A stretch of 5,914 nucleotides of DNA, taken from Natronospira elongata. Its GTDB lineage: Bacteria > Pseudomonadota > Gammaproteobacteria > Natronospirales > Natronospiraceae. The notes under the pieces are model-generated. The model saw only the letters and a program-made list of their open reading frames with translations. It searched no databases and was not told where the DNA came from. This document shows positions 1 to 5,823 of the stretch, piece after piece. Each line of letters opens with the position of its first letter. The stretch's first letter is position 1. The DNA is taken from assembly GCF_034931365.1 (NCBI RefSeq), contig NZ_JAYGII010000066.1, positions 1 through 5,914 on the forward strand, written 5' to 3'. Both the position numbers and the translations under genes were made by a program.

Positions 1-210
1 AACCCGGCCCGCTATTTCGACATGGGCGATCACTTCGGACAGGTGGCGGAAGGCATGAATGCCGATCTGGTGCTGCTGCGCGCCAACCCCCTCAAGGACC
101 TGAGCAACCTCCGCGATCCCCGCGGCGTGATGATCCGGGGACAATGGATTGATGCCGAGCAAATCGGCGCGACCCTGCGGGAAATCGAGGACCGCTACGC
201 CCGCGATTGA
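1..210 (+). CDS. Amidohydrolase family protein, C-terminal end (5' truncated by window)
   Basis: The frame is open from base 1 and ends at TGA 208-210, so 69 C-terminal residues are visible. The stretch FGQVAEGMNADLVLLRANPL followed by a downstream VMIRGQWID is the typical end of metal-dependent amidohydrolases of the imidazolonepropionase-like/COG1228 type. There the strand 'G.I..G..ADLV.LD.NPL' and the closing 'V...G' strand belong to the small beta-sandwich domain that packs beside the TIM barrel. The metal ligands lie upstream of the window, so substrate and catalytic competence cannot be judged. Such proteins hydrolyse cyclic amides or dipeptides and some are exported. A strong hairpin 20 nt after the stop suggests this gene is transcriptionally separate from the thioredoxin cassette that follows. 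The family call is fairly secure; the substrate is unknown. Confidence 0.8.
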   Translation, partial: NPARYFDMGDHFGQVAEGMNADLVLLRANPLKDLSNLRDPRGVMIRGQWIDAEQIGATLREIEDRYARD

Positions 211-230
211 ACGACCCCGTTCTTGCTTTG

Positions 231-257
231 GAGAGGCCGCCGACCAGGCGGCCTCTC
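231..257 (+). terminator. GC-rich perfect hairpin, probable terminator without U-tract
   Basis: Bases 231-241 (GAGAGGCCGCC) and 247-257 (GGCGGCCTCTC) are perfect reverse complements around a 5-nt loop, giving an 11-bp stem 20 nt after the amidohydrolase stop. The base run after the stem is C-rich (257-263) rather than T-rich, so it is not a classical intrinsic terminator. It may still act as a 3'-end-stabilising hairpin behind Rho-dependent termination. Confidence 0.55.
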
Positions 258-289
258 CCCCCCTACCCCAGTCATTCTCTCCCCAGGCT

Positions 290-314
290 GTAACAGTCAC
301 GAGACTCCCTCGTC
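290..314 (+). promoter_or_regulatory. Candidate ECF-sigma-type promoter for the thioredoxin/CcdA cassette
   Basis: GTAAC at 290-294 (in context CTGTAACA) is followed after exactly 16 nt by CGTC at 311-314. An AAC-containing -35 and a CGTC-like -10 at this spacing is the general layout of promoters read by extracytoplasmic-function sigma factors. It lies 50 nt before the start codon of the first thioredoxin gene, and I see no convincing sigma-70 promoter in the gap. The motifs are short, so chance is possible. The cognate sigma factor is not in the window. Confidence 0.35.
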
Positions 315-364
315 CTACTTCCGGCCGCTAAGTCTCAAGCGACCCAAAAGACGAGGAGAAATCA

Positions 365-829
365 ATGAGACTGGCAACACCGCTCGCATTCATGATCGTG
401 CTGTGCTTCGGCATGGCCCTGGGCGCGGTCATTACCCTGAGTGCCCAACCAGGTTCCGGGGACACGTCCAGCACTGATAAAAACAACACACCCTTCGAAA
501 CATTTGAGCTTTCGACATTTGAGGCACTGCTTAGCGCAGATTCCTCTTTTGTCGTCCATGTTCATGCCGATTGGTGCGCCTTCTGTCGTGCCCAATCCCC
601 CACCTTGGCGGCTCTGGGCTCGGATACACGCTTCGAAGAACTGCAGCTTCTGCGAGTTGAGTTCGACCAGCAGCGGGATGCCCTGGCCCGATTGGGCGTC
701 AATCATCAAAGCACCTTGATTGCCTTTCATCAGGGCCACGAAGTCGACCGACTCATTGGCGATACCGATCCCGAACGTATCGAGGCCCTGTTCCTGGCAG
801 CCCTCGAAGACACTGAATCCACCCCCTGA
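365..829 (+). CDS. Exported or membrane-anchored thioredoxin-fold protein with CAFC active site
   Basis: This 154-residue protein starts at ATG 365, six bases after GAGGAG (353-358). Residues 7-25 are hydrophobic after Arg2, a signal peptide or uncleaved N-terminal anchor. A Ser/Asp/Thr-rich linker (about 28-43) leads into a thioredoxin fold (about 44-148). The active site is WCAFC (70-74). After the central strand there is a QSTL stretch (115-118) where classical thioredoxins have I-P-T-L, so Ser116 replaces the cis-proline. The buried Asp and the Trp before the active site (Asp26 and Trp28 in E. coli thioredoxin) correspond to His65 and His67. Pro79 after the active site (Trx Pro40) is kept. 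The next gene is a paralogue and the third a CcdA-type carrier, so it is probably a periplasm-facing dithiol carrier or reductase fed by CcdA. The target is unknown. Cys14 is not in a valid lipobox, so a lipoprotein is unlikely. Confidence 0.8.
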   Translation: MRLATPLAFMIVLCFGMALGAVITLSAQPGSGDTSSTDKNNTPFETFELSTFEALLSADSSFVVHVHADWCAFCRAQSPTLAALGSDTRFEELQLLRVEFDQQRDALARLGVNHQSTLIAFHQGHEVDRLIGDTDPERIEALFLAALEDTESTP

Positions 830-885
830 GCGGGGCCCATTGACCAGACAAACCCTGGCATTTTCTTAAACCACAGGAGCTATCC

Positions 886-1287
886 ATGTCTCAATCACGA
901 CTGTCGATCATCAAGATGTGCCTGATCAGCCTGGCCATGCTGCTGCCCGTAAGCAGCATGGCGGACGAGCCCCCGCCCGCCTTCACCCAGGACCGCTTTG
1001 AAGCATTGCAGCAAGAGGGTGCCGTCATCCTGGTGGATGTCTGGGCCTCCTGGTGCCCAACCTGCCGCGCCCAGGGAGAGGTTCTGAGTGATCTTCTCTC
1101 CGAGGAAGATTTCGCGGAAGTCAAGAAACTCCGGCTGGACTGGGACGAACAGAAGGAACATGCCGAATCCCTGGATGCATGGCGTCAAAGCACGCTGATT
1201 CTCTATCGGGGAGAAAATGAAATGGCACGCGTGGTGGCCGAAACCCGTGAGTCGGCCCTACGCAACTTTCTGGAGGCCGCACTCTGA
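886..1287 (+). CDS. Periplasmic thioredoxin-fold protein with CPTC active site
   Basis: This 133-residue protein begins at ATG 886 behind AGGAG (875-879). A basic start, a hydrophobic core (about 11-22) and an SSMA-DE site predict signal peptidase I cleavage after Ala26, leaving a small soluble periplasmic thioredoxin domain. Residues 46-60 contain the central strand, the conserved Asp51 (Trx Asp26), Trp53 and the active site WCPTC (56-60). The second half matches the preceding protein closely: D-x-Q after the third strand (87-89) and QSTL (101-104), with Ser102 at the cis-proline position. Here the Pro40-equivalent is Glu65. Its stop shares bases with the start of the CcdA-like gene (TGATG, 1285-1289), so the two are probably translationally coupled and work as a redox pair. 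CcdA would keep the CPTC pair reduced. Cytochrome c maturation, disulfide isomerisation and peroxide or methionine-sulfoxide reduction are all possible; no ccm, ccs or msr gene is visible. Confidence 0.83.
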   Translation: MSQSRLSIIKMCLISLAMLLPVSSMADEPPPAFTQDRFEALQQEGAVILVDVWASWCPTCRAQGEVLSDLLSEEDFAEVKKLRLDWDEQKEHAESLDAWRQSTLILYRGENEMARVVAETRESALRNFLEAAL

Positions 1288-2015
1288 TGGAGATCGGCCT
1301 GCTGACTCTGGTTCTGGCGGCGGCCGCCGGGGCCCTGACCCTGCTCAACCCCTGTGTGCTGCCGTTGCTGCCGATGCTGGCAGGTGCGGCTACCAGCCGT
1401 AACCGCCTGGGCCTGATCGGCCTGGGTGGCGGCATGGTGGTGGCCTTCACTGCCGTCGGCGTTCTGCTTGCCGGCGGCGGTGAACTGGCCGGACTCAGCG
1501 AACAGCAATGGCGCACCACCGCCGGGGTGCTGATGGTGCTGTTTGGCATTGTTCTGGTGAGCGCCCACCTGCAAAGCGGGTTTGCCGCAATCACCCAACG
1601 ACTCAGTAGCGCCAGCCACGAACGCGCCAGCCGAATTCGAAGCGATCACCCGGCGGCCCAGTCAGCGGTGGGGCTGCTATTGGGCATTGCCTGGACTCCC
1701 TGCATCGGCCCGACCATCGGCGCCGCCATCGGCCTGGCGGCCACCGGCGAGAGTCTGGGGGCAGTCACGGTGGTCATGCTGGTCTTCAGCATTTTTGCAG
1801 TCCTGCCCCTGATCGGCATCGGCCTGGCCTCACAGGCAATGTTCATGCGCAATCGGGACAGGATGGCGAGGATCGGCGAGATCGGCCGCAAGGTCATGGG
1901 TGCCAGCCTGCTTGCCATCGGCCTGCTGGTTCTTACCGGCTATGACAAGGTGCTGGAAACCTGGCTGCTGAATATCAGTCCGGACTGGCTGGTCCGGCTC
2001 ACCACCAGCGTCTGA
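1287..2015 (+). CDS. ccdA: CcdA/DsbD-beta family transmembrane thiol electron transporter
   Basis: This 242-residue polytopic protein starts at ATG 1287, overlapping the preceding stop by one base, with GGAGG at 1272-1276 inside the upstream gene. Six hydrophobic helices are visible at about 4-29, 41-65, 77-95, 125-149, 157-182 and 201-220, the CcdA topology. The two redox cysteines sit in the expected motifs: Cys23 in LNPCVLPLLP of helix 1 and Cys139 in AWTPCIGPTIG of helix 4, the two pseudo-repeats of the DsbD membrane domain. Such proteins take electrons from cytoplasmic thioredoxin and pass them through the Cys pair to periplasmic thioredoxin-like partners. The two genes just upstream supply such partners, so the trio resembles DsbD taken apart into separate polypeptides. 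A basic loop (about 96-122) joins helices 3 and 4. The family is secure. A role in cytochrome c biogenesis is only inferred from the family name. Confidence 0.9.
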   Translation: MEIGLLTLVLAAAAGALTLLNPCVLPLLPMLAGAATSRNRLGLIGLGGGMVVAFTAVGVLLAGGGELAGLSEQQWRTTAGVLMVLFGIVLVSAHLQSGFAAITQRLSSASHERASRIRSDHPAAQSAVGLLLGIAWTPCIGPTIGAAIGLAATGESLGAVTVVMLVFSIFAVLPLIGIGLASQAMFMRNRDRMARIGEIGRKVMGASLLAIGLLVLTGYDKVLETWLLNISPDWLVRLTTSV

Positions 2016-2636
2016 TCATCGCCCCCACCGGGCCAGCAAGTCATGTTCGACACCCAGGTGATCCAGGGTCCGGGCAACGACGAAATCGACCAGATCCTCG
2101 ACCCGCTCGGGCTTGTGGTAGAAGCCCGGATTGGCCGGCAGGATAATCGCGCCCATGCGGGCCAGCCGCAGCATGTTTTCCAGGTGAATCTCCGAGAAGG
2201 GAGTCTCCCGGATCACCAGCACCAGTCTGTGACGCTCCTTGAGCACCACATCGGCGGCCCGTTCGATCAGGCTGCGGCTGGCACCCATGGCAATATTGGA
2301 AACGGTGGCGGTGGTACAGGGACAGACCACCATCCGCCGGGGCGCACCCGAGCCACTGGCCGCTGCTGACGTCCATTCATCCTGGCCGTAGACCAGCAGA
2401 CGATCTGACGTCACCCCGCTTCGCTCGGCCAGAAAACGACCCATATCCGCCTGGCGCCCGGGCAGGGAAAGATCGGTTTCGGTGCCGATCACCACCTGGG
2501 CAGGCCGGGAAATCATCAGATGCACGCGATGGCCGGATCGCAGCAGGCAATCCAGCAGACGCAGACCATACTGGGCACCGGAGGCGCCGGTAAAAGCCAG
2601 ACTGATGTCGTCGCGGTAGTCCCTGGACTCACTCAT
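2016..2636 (-). CDS. ubiX: Flavin prenyltransferase UbiX
   Basis: This 206-residue protein joins dimethylallyl phosphate to FMN to make the prenylated FMN used by UbiD-type decarboxylases, including the one in ubiquinone synthesis. Visible family motifs, in order: TGASGAQYG (16-24, flavin/phosphate-binding loop near the N-terminus), CPCTTATVSNIA (105-116), ADVVLKER (128-135), RETPFSEIHLENM (143-155), LPANPGFYHKP (166-176) and the closing ARW. Length matches the family. ATG 2634-2636 is preceded on the minus strand by GGGGAGA (2645-2651). The first 8 nt overlap the end of mpl, so the two are cotranscribed and probably coupled; mpl-ubiX adjacency is known from Pseudomonas. Its stop codon directly abuts that of the convergent ccdA-like gene. 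The ubiD partner is not in the window. Confidence 0.95.
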   Translation of the reverse strand: MSESRDYRDDISLAFTGASGAQYGLRLLDCLLRSGHRVHLMISRPAQVVIGTETDLSLPGRQADMGRFLAERSGVTSDRLLVYGQDEWTSAAASGSGAPRRMVVCPCTTATVSNIAMGASRSLIERAADVVLKERHRLVLVIRETPFSEIHLENMLRLARMGAIILPANPGFYHKPERVEDLVDFVVARTLDHLGVEHDLLARWGR

Positions 2637-4032
2637 CAGCGGTTTCTCCCCGTGTTTCTCGCAATGCTGTCAGCAGCCTGCCATGAATCCCCTCGAAGCC
2701 GCCATTACTCATGATGGCAACCTGATCGCCAGCCTGCAGCTCGGAGGCGAGTCGATCCAGTAGCGCGTCGGTGTCCCTTGCCACCGTCAGCTTCTCGCCC
2801 AGACTTGCTTCCAGCGCCTCTCCGGCCCAATCGAGTTGAGACGGCACGTAGAGGTAGATACGGTCTGCCCCGGCCAAGGCTTCGGGCAAGGCATCCCGGT
2901 GCGCGCCCATGCGCATGCTATTGGAGCGGGGCTCGAGAATCGCGACCCGACGGCCGGCCGGCAGGGCAGCCAGCGTCTTGGCAATGGCAGTGGGGTGATG
3001 GGCGAAATCGTCATAAAGCGCAATGCCGGACACCTCACCAATCGCCTCCAGCCGACGCTTCATGCCGCGGAATTCGCCCAGGGCCTCAATGGCCACCGAC
3101 GGCGCCACCCCGGCATGGCGGGCAGCGGCAATGGCGGCCAAGCCATTCTGGGCGTTGTGTTCCCCGCGCATCTGCCAGCGCAATCGCCCAACTCGTTCAC
3201 CGGCCACGTGCACATCAAATGCCGTCCAGCCCGAATCGGGCTCGGTGGCCGTCACGCCCTCCCGCTCATCGCCCAGATGCAGCACCGGCGTCCAACAGCC
3301 CATCTCCAGAACTTCATCCAGGGCCGGGCAATCCCGAGGGCGAATGAGCAGGCCACTGCCGGGCACGGTTCTCACCAGATGGTGAAATTGACGCTGGATG
3401 GCGGCAAGATCGGGAAAGATATCGGCATGATCGTATTCCAGATTGTTCATGACCAGGGTGCGGGGCCGGTAGTGAACGAACTTGGAGCGCTTGTCGAAAA
3501 AGGCACTGTCGTACTCATCGGCCTCAATCACGAAGAAAGGGCTTTGACCCAGCCGCGCAGAGACCGGGAAGTTGCCCGGCATGCCGCCAATGAGAAACCC
3601 GGGGCTGAGCCCCGCGTACTCGAGAATCCAGGCCACCATGCCGGCGGTCGTGGTCTTGCCGTGGGTCCCCGAGATGGCAATCACCCAACGCTCCCGCAAG
3701 ACCTCCCGTGCCAGCCAGTCGGGGCCGGAGGTGTAGGGAATACGACTTTCCAGCAGCGCTTCCACCACCGGGTTCCCTCGCGACAGGGCATTGCCCACCA
3801 CGACCTGATCCGGTGCGGGGTCCAACTGGGCTGGATCCCAACCCTCGGTCAAATCAATACCGAGCGCCGCCAACTGATCGCTCATGGGCGGATACACGTT
3901 CTTATCGGCGCCGCTAACGCGCCAGCCCAGCTCACGGGCCAGGGCAGCCAAACCGCCCATGAATGTGCCGCAGGCTGCCAACAGATGAAAGTGACGCCCT
4001 TGGTTCTGATCAGAGTTCTGGTGGGAAGACAT
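2629..4032 (-). CDS. mpl: UDP-N-acetylmuramate:L-Ala-gamma-D-Glu-meso-DAP ligase (murein recycling)
   Basis: This 467-residue cytoplasmic Mur-family ligase attaches the recovered tripeptide L-Ala-D-Glu-mDAP to UDP-MurNAc, returning cell-wall turnover products to peptidoglycan synthesis. Visible landmarks: CGTFMGGLA (21-29) and NVYPPMS (45-51), both typical of Mpl; ATP-binding GTHGKTTT (122-129); EADEYD (170-175) and FFDKRSKF (178-185); GEHNAQN (290-296); FRGMKRRLE (321-329); YDDFAHHP (340-347); EPRSNSMRMG (367-376), separating Mpl from MurC; and a final MSNGGFEGIH. The N-terminus is about 12 residues longer than E. coli Mpl and polar, and the usual GICG reads AACG here. No other plausible start exists in frame. 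The start lies inside the 3' end of the upstream membrane gene (23-nt overlap) and has no clear Shine-Dalgarno (context CGGCGACCTTTT-ATG), so translation probably depends on coupling. Confidence 0.95.
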   Translation of the reverse strand: MSSHQNSDQNQGRHFHLLAACGTFMGGLAALARELGWRVSGADKNVYPPMSDQLAALGIDLTEGWDPAQLDPAPDQVVVGNALSRGNPVVEALLESRIPYTSGPDWLAREVLRERWVIAISGTHGKTTTAGMVAWILEYAGLSPGFLIGGMPGNFPVSARLGQSPFFVIEADEYDSAFFDKRSKFVHYRPRTLVMNNLEYDHADIFPDLAAIQRQFHHLVRTVPGSGLLIRPRDCPALDEVLEMGCWTPVLHLGDEREGVTATEPDSGWTAFDVHVAGERVGRLRWQMRGEHNAQNGLAAIAAARHAGVAPSVAIEALGEFRGMKRRLEAIGEVSGIALYDDFAHHPTAIAKTLAALPAGRRVAILEPRSNSMRMGAHRDALPEALAGADRIYLYVPSQLDWAGEALEASLGEKLTVARDTDALLDRLASELQAGDQVAIMSNGGFEGIHGRLLTALRETRGETADE

Positions 4033-4537
4033 AAAAGGTCGCCGTGATATTGATTAACGTATAAGCCAGTGACAGAAGCAGTGCCCGTGCCATTGACCAA
4101 TCCAGGGCATGTCTAAGGATATGGGCCAGAAGAGCAATACTCCAGAATACCAGGGCCAGACTGGCCACCACCGCCAGGTCCAGCAACAGACCACCATTGT
4201 TCTCCGGGGATACCAGCACGGTAGCAAGTGGCATCCCCATCAGATTCAGCCAGGCGCCGCACAACCAGATCGCTTGCAGTGACTGCGGCAGGCGACTCTG
4301 TCGCCCGGTAAATCCGAGCACCAGCCAGATAAAGCCCAGGGTCAAGGCGAGGTCCAGCAACAACAAGGCGGGCAGCGGATGATCCAGGGCGCGCAGATGC
4401 AACAGCACGGCGCCGGAAATCACGTAGACGCAGCCCGCCATCAAGGTCCAGGCCGTATCTGAAGGAAGATCCTGCGGACCCTGGCGGAAGACAAGGATTT
4501 GCCACCCCTTCAGGAACCAGTGCTTGATCCAGGCCAT
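4010..4537 (-). CDS. Uncharacterised five-helix inner-membrane protein, first gene of the mpl operon
   Basis: I do not recognise a named family. The 175-residue reading from ATG 4535-4537 is chosen because GGAGA (minus strand, 4544-4548) sits six bases before it. The frame stays open to an ATG at 4577-4579, but that extension adds an Arg-rich leader lacking such a site and would run close to rnd. An amphipathic start rich in Trp and Lys (3-18) leads into FRQGPQDLPSD (17-27), then five hydrophobic helices at about 29-48, 56-76, 87-109, 117-141 and 148-171. There is a polar loop PENNGG (111-116) and little outside the membrane. The small polytopic shape loosely recalls Yip1-like proteins, but I cannot confirm that. 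It overlaps mpl by 23 nt, so it is made with mpl and UbiX; a link to envelope or wall recycling is only suggested by position. Confidence 0.75.
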   Translation of the reverse strand: MAWIKHWFLKGWQILVFRQGPQDLPSDTAWTLMAGCVYVISGAVLLHLRALDHPLPALLLLDLALTLGFIWLVLGFTGRQSRLPQSLQAIWLCGAWLNLMGMPLATVLVSPENNGGLLLDLAVVASLALVFWSIALLAHILRHALDWSMARALLLSLAYTLINITATFYVFPPEL

Positions 4538-4543
4538 CGACAG

Positions 4544-4548
4544 TCTCC
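4544..4548 (-). promoter_or_regulatory. Ribosome binding site deciding the membrane-protein start
   Basis: On the minus strand these bases read GGAGA, six nucleotides before ATG 4535-4537. This supports the 175-residue start over the upstream in-frame ATG at 4577-4579. Confidence 0.65.
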
Positions 4549-4601
4549 GCCACCGAGATAAAACACCGCATGCTACCATTCTCGCCTTACGGACAAGAGC
4601 G

Positions 4602-4606
4602 AAAGG
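4602..4606 (+). promoter_or_regulatory. Ribosome binding site deciding the rnd start
   Basis: AAAGG lies eight bases before ATG 4615. It favours the start MTETEY over the in-frame ATG at 4570, which would add 15 residues not expected for RNase D. Confidence 0.5.
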
Positions 4607-4614
4607 CCACCGAA

Positions 4615-5763
4615 ATGACAGAAACCGAATACATCGACAGCCCTGAGCAGCTTGCCGCTTTCGTTGCCGGCATCCGCGAATGGGATTGGCTGGCGGTGGA
4701 CACCGAATTCATCCGGGAAGACAGCTACTGGCCCGAGCTCTGCCTTGTTCAGGTGGCGGCCGGCGACCGCCTGGCCTGCATCGACCCCCTGCAACTGGAC
4801 GAGGCCGGCATGGCGCCTCTCCGTGACCTGATGCTGGACCCTGCCAAATTGAAGGTCTTCCATGCCGCCCGGCAGGATCTGGAGGTTTTCTTCCACTGCT
4901 GGCAAGCCGTGCCGGCACCGGTGTTCGATACCCAGATTGCCGCGGCGATGCTGGGCCATGGGGACCAGGTTGGCTACGCCCGTCTGGTACAGGTTGTGTG
5001 CGGCAAGGAACTGGCCAAGGGCCATACCCGCACGGATTGGCGCGCCCGCCCCCTGTCACCGGAGGCGATCGAATACGCCGCGGATGATGTGCGCTACCTG
5101 GGCCCAGTCTTCGAACACCTACGGCAGGGACTGGTCAACAGTGGGCGAATGGAGTGGCTGGAGGAAGAGTTCCAATCCCTGACCGATCCGGCTCTCTACC
5201 TGCCCGATCCGGATAATGCCTGGAAGCGGGTCAAGGGTTACCGAAAGCTCAAACCCCGGCAAGTGGCCGTACTGGTCAGCCTGGCACGATGGCGTGAGGA
5301 GGAAGCACTCGCCCGCAATCGGCCACGCCGCTGGATACTGAAGGACCAAGCCATGATTGACCTCGCCCGACGGCCGCCCAAACAGGCCAGCGACATGGAG
5401 GACATGCGCGATGTCCCCGATGCGGTACGCCGCCGCCATGGCGACAAGATCGTTGCGGCGGCAGAGGCTGGCTTGCAAGAGCCACCACCGGCGTTGGCCG
5501 ATACACCCGAGCGTCTCAGCCCGGCTCAGGAGGCGCTGGTCGATGCGATGATGGCCGTGCTTCGCGCCCGCTGCGCCGATCACGACATGAGTCCTGCGCA
5601 GGTGGCAACCCGCAAACAACTGGAGGCGCTGGTCCGTGGGGAGCGGGACCTGCCGTTGCTCAAGGGCTGGCGAGCTGCCATGGCGGGCCGCGACCTGGAG
5701 TCTCTGCTTCGTGGGGATCTGAAGCTGGCCGTATCAGCAGGGCGACTGGTCTTCGAGAAATAG
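4615..5763 (+). CDS. rnd: Ribonuclease D (3'-5' exoribonuclease)
   Basis: This 382-residue protein is close to the 375 residues of E. coli RNase D, which trims the 3' ends of tRNA precursors and other small stable RNAs. The DEDDy exonuclease domain (about 5-185) shows all catalytic residues: Asp29 and Glu31 in VDTEFIRE (Exo I), Asp88 in VFHAARQDLEVF (Exo II), and Tyr154 and Asp158 in YAADDVRYL (Exo III), plus the DTQIAA segment (105-110). Two HRDC RNA-binding domains follow: HRDC1 at about 212-285 (LARWREEEALARNRPRRW) and a more diverged HRDC2 at about 300-382. The family normally has both. I place the start at ATG 4615 because residues 6-13 (YIDSPEQL) match the usual beginning of RNase D and AAAGG precedes it. 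It is a single-gene unit followed by two hairpins, divergent from the mpl operon. Confidence 0.95.
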   Translation: MTETEYIDSPEQLAAFVAGIREWDWLAVDTEFIREDSYWPELCLVQVAAGDRLACIDPLQLDEAGMAPLRDLMLDPAKLKVFHAARQDLEVFFHCWQAVPAPVFDTQIAAAMLGHGDQVGYARLVQVVCGKELAKGHTRTDWRARPLSPEAIEYAADDVRYLGPVFEHLRQGLVNSGRMEWLEEEFQSLTDPALYLPDPDNAWKRVKGYRKLKPRQVAVLVSLARWREEEALARNRPRRWILKDQAMIDLARRPPKQASDMEDMRDVPDAVRRRHGDKIVAAAEAGLQEPPPALADTPERLSPAQEALVDAMMAVLRARCADHDMSPAQVATRKQLEALVRGERDLPLLKGWRAAMAGRDLESLLRGDLKLAVSAGRLVFEK

Positions 5764-5764
5764 T

Positions 5765-5780
5765 CCGCCTGGCAAGGCGG
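5765..5780 (+). other. Small hairpin just after rnd
   Basis: CCGCCT (5765-5770) pairs with AGGCGG (5775-5780) around a GGCA loop, beginning two bases after the rnd stop. It has no T-run. It may help stabilise the rnd 3' end together with the larger hairpin that follows. Confidence 0.4.
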
Positions 5781-5788
5781 CAGGCCTG

Positions 5789-5818
5789 AGGGCCGGCAAT
5801 GCCGGCCCTTCCTCGTTT
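5789..5818. terminator. Hairpin terminator between rnd and the convergent Lys-rich gene, possibly bidirectional
   Basis: AGGGCCGGC (5789-5797) and GCCGGCCCT (5801-5809) form a 9-bp perfect stem with an AAT loop. On the plus strand it is followed by a moderately T-rich TTCCTCGTTT, so it best serves rnd. It lies 15 nt beyond the stop of the opposing gene (5824-5826) and could serve both units, although the minus-strand side has no T-run. Confidence 0.65.
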
Positions 5819-5823
5819 CCGCA

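Larger units (their letters stand above)
4538..4614. promoter_or_regulatory. Divergent intergenic spacer between rnd and the membrane protein-mpl-ubiX operon
   Basis: These 77 bases must carry, or lie very close to, the promoters of both divergent units. On the plus strand TGCTACCAT (4571-4579) resembles an extended -10 (TGn plus 4 of 6 TATAAT matches) about 35 nt before rnd, with no good -35. On the minus strand the overlapping TAGCAT (4572-4577) is preceded by TTGTCC at a short 15-nt spacing. Both are weak. The function of the region is inferred mainly from gene orientation. Confidence 0.4.

Noticed and set aside
398..409. Lipoprotein signal at Cys14 of the first thioredoxin
   Set aside because: The residue before the Cys is Leu and the Cys sits mid-hydrophobic core, so the lipobox rule is not met.
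840..870. Possible sigma-70 promoter (TTGACC then TTTTCTTAAA) before the second thioredoxin gene
   Set aside because: The -35 is fair, but no acceptable -10 falls at 16-18 nt. The 56-nt gap is short enough for cotranscription with the first gene.
1121..1649. Long minus-strand frames opposite the second thioredoxin and ccdA-like genes
   Set aside because: The products are Ser/Pro/Arg- or Gln/Ala/His-rich with no motif, and the plus strand encodes recognisable CPTC and CcdA motifs at the same place.
1980..1997. Inverted repeat CCGGAC/GTCCGG near the end of the ccdA-like gene as a terminator
   Set aside because: The 6-bp stem lies within coding sequence and lacks a following T-run. It is probably a by-product of codon use.
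2836..4047. 403-codon open frame on the plus strand opposite mpl
   Set aside because: It lies wholly antisense to mpl, whose motifs are intact. The translation is low-complexity, rich in Gly, His, Arg and Gln, with no domain signature: a GC-rich shadow frame.
5119..5619. 166-codon minus-strand frame opposite rnd
   Set aside because: It overlaps the RNase D HRDC region completely and shows no family features.
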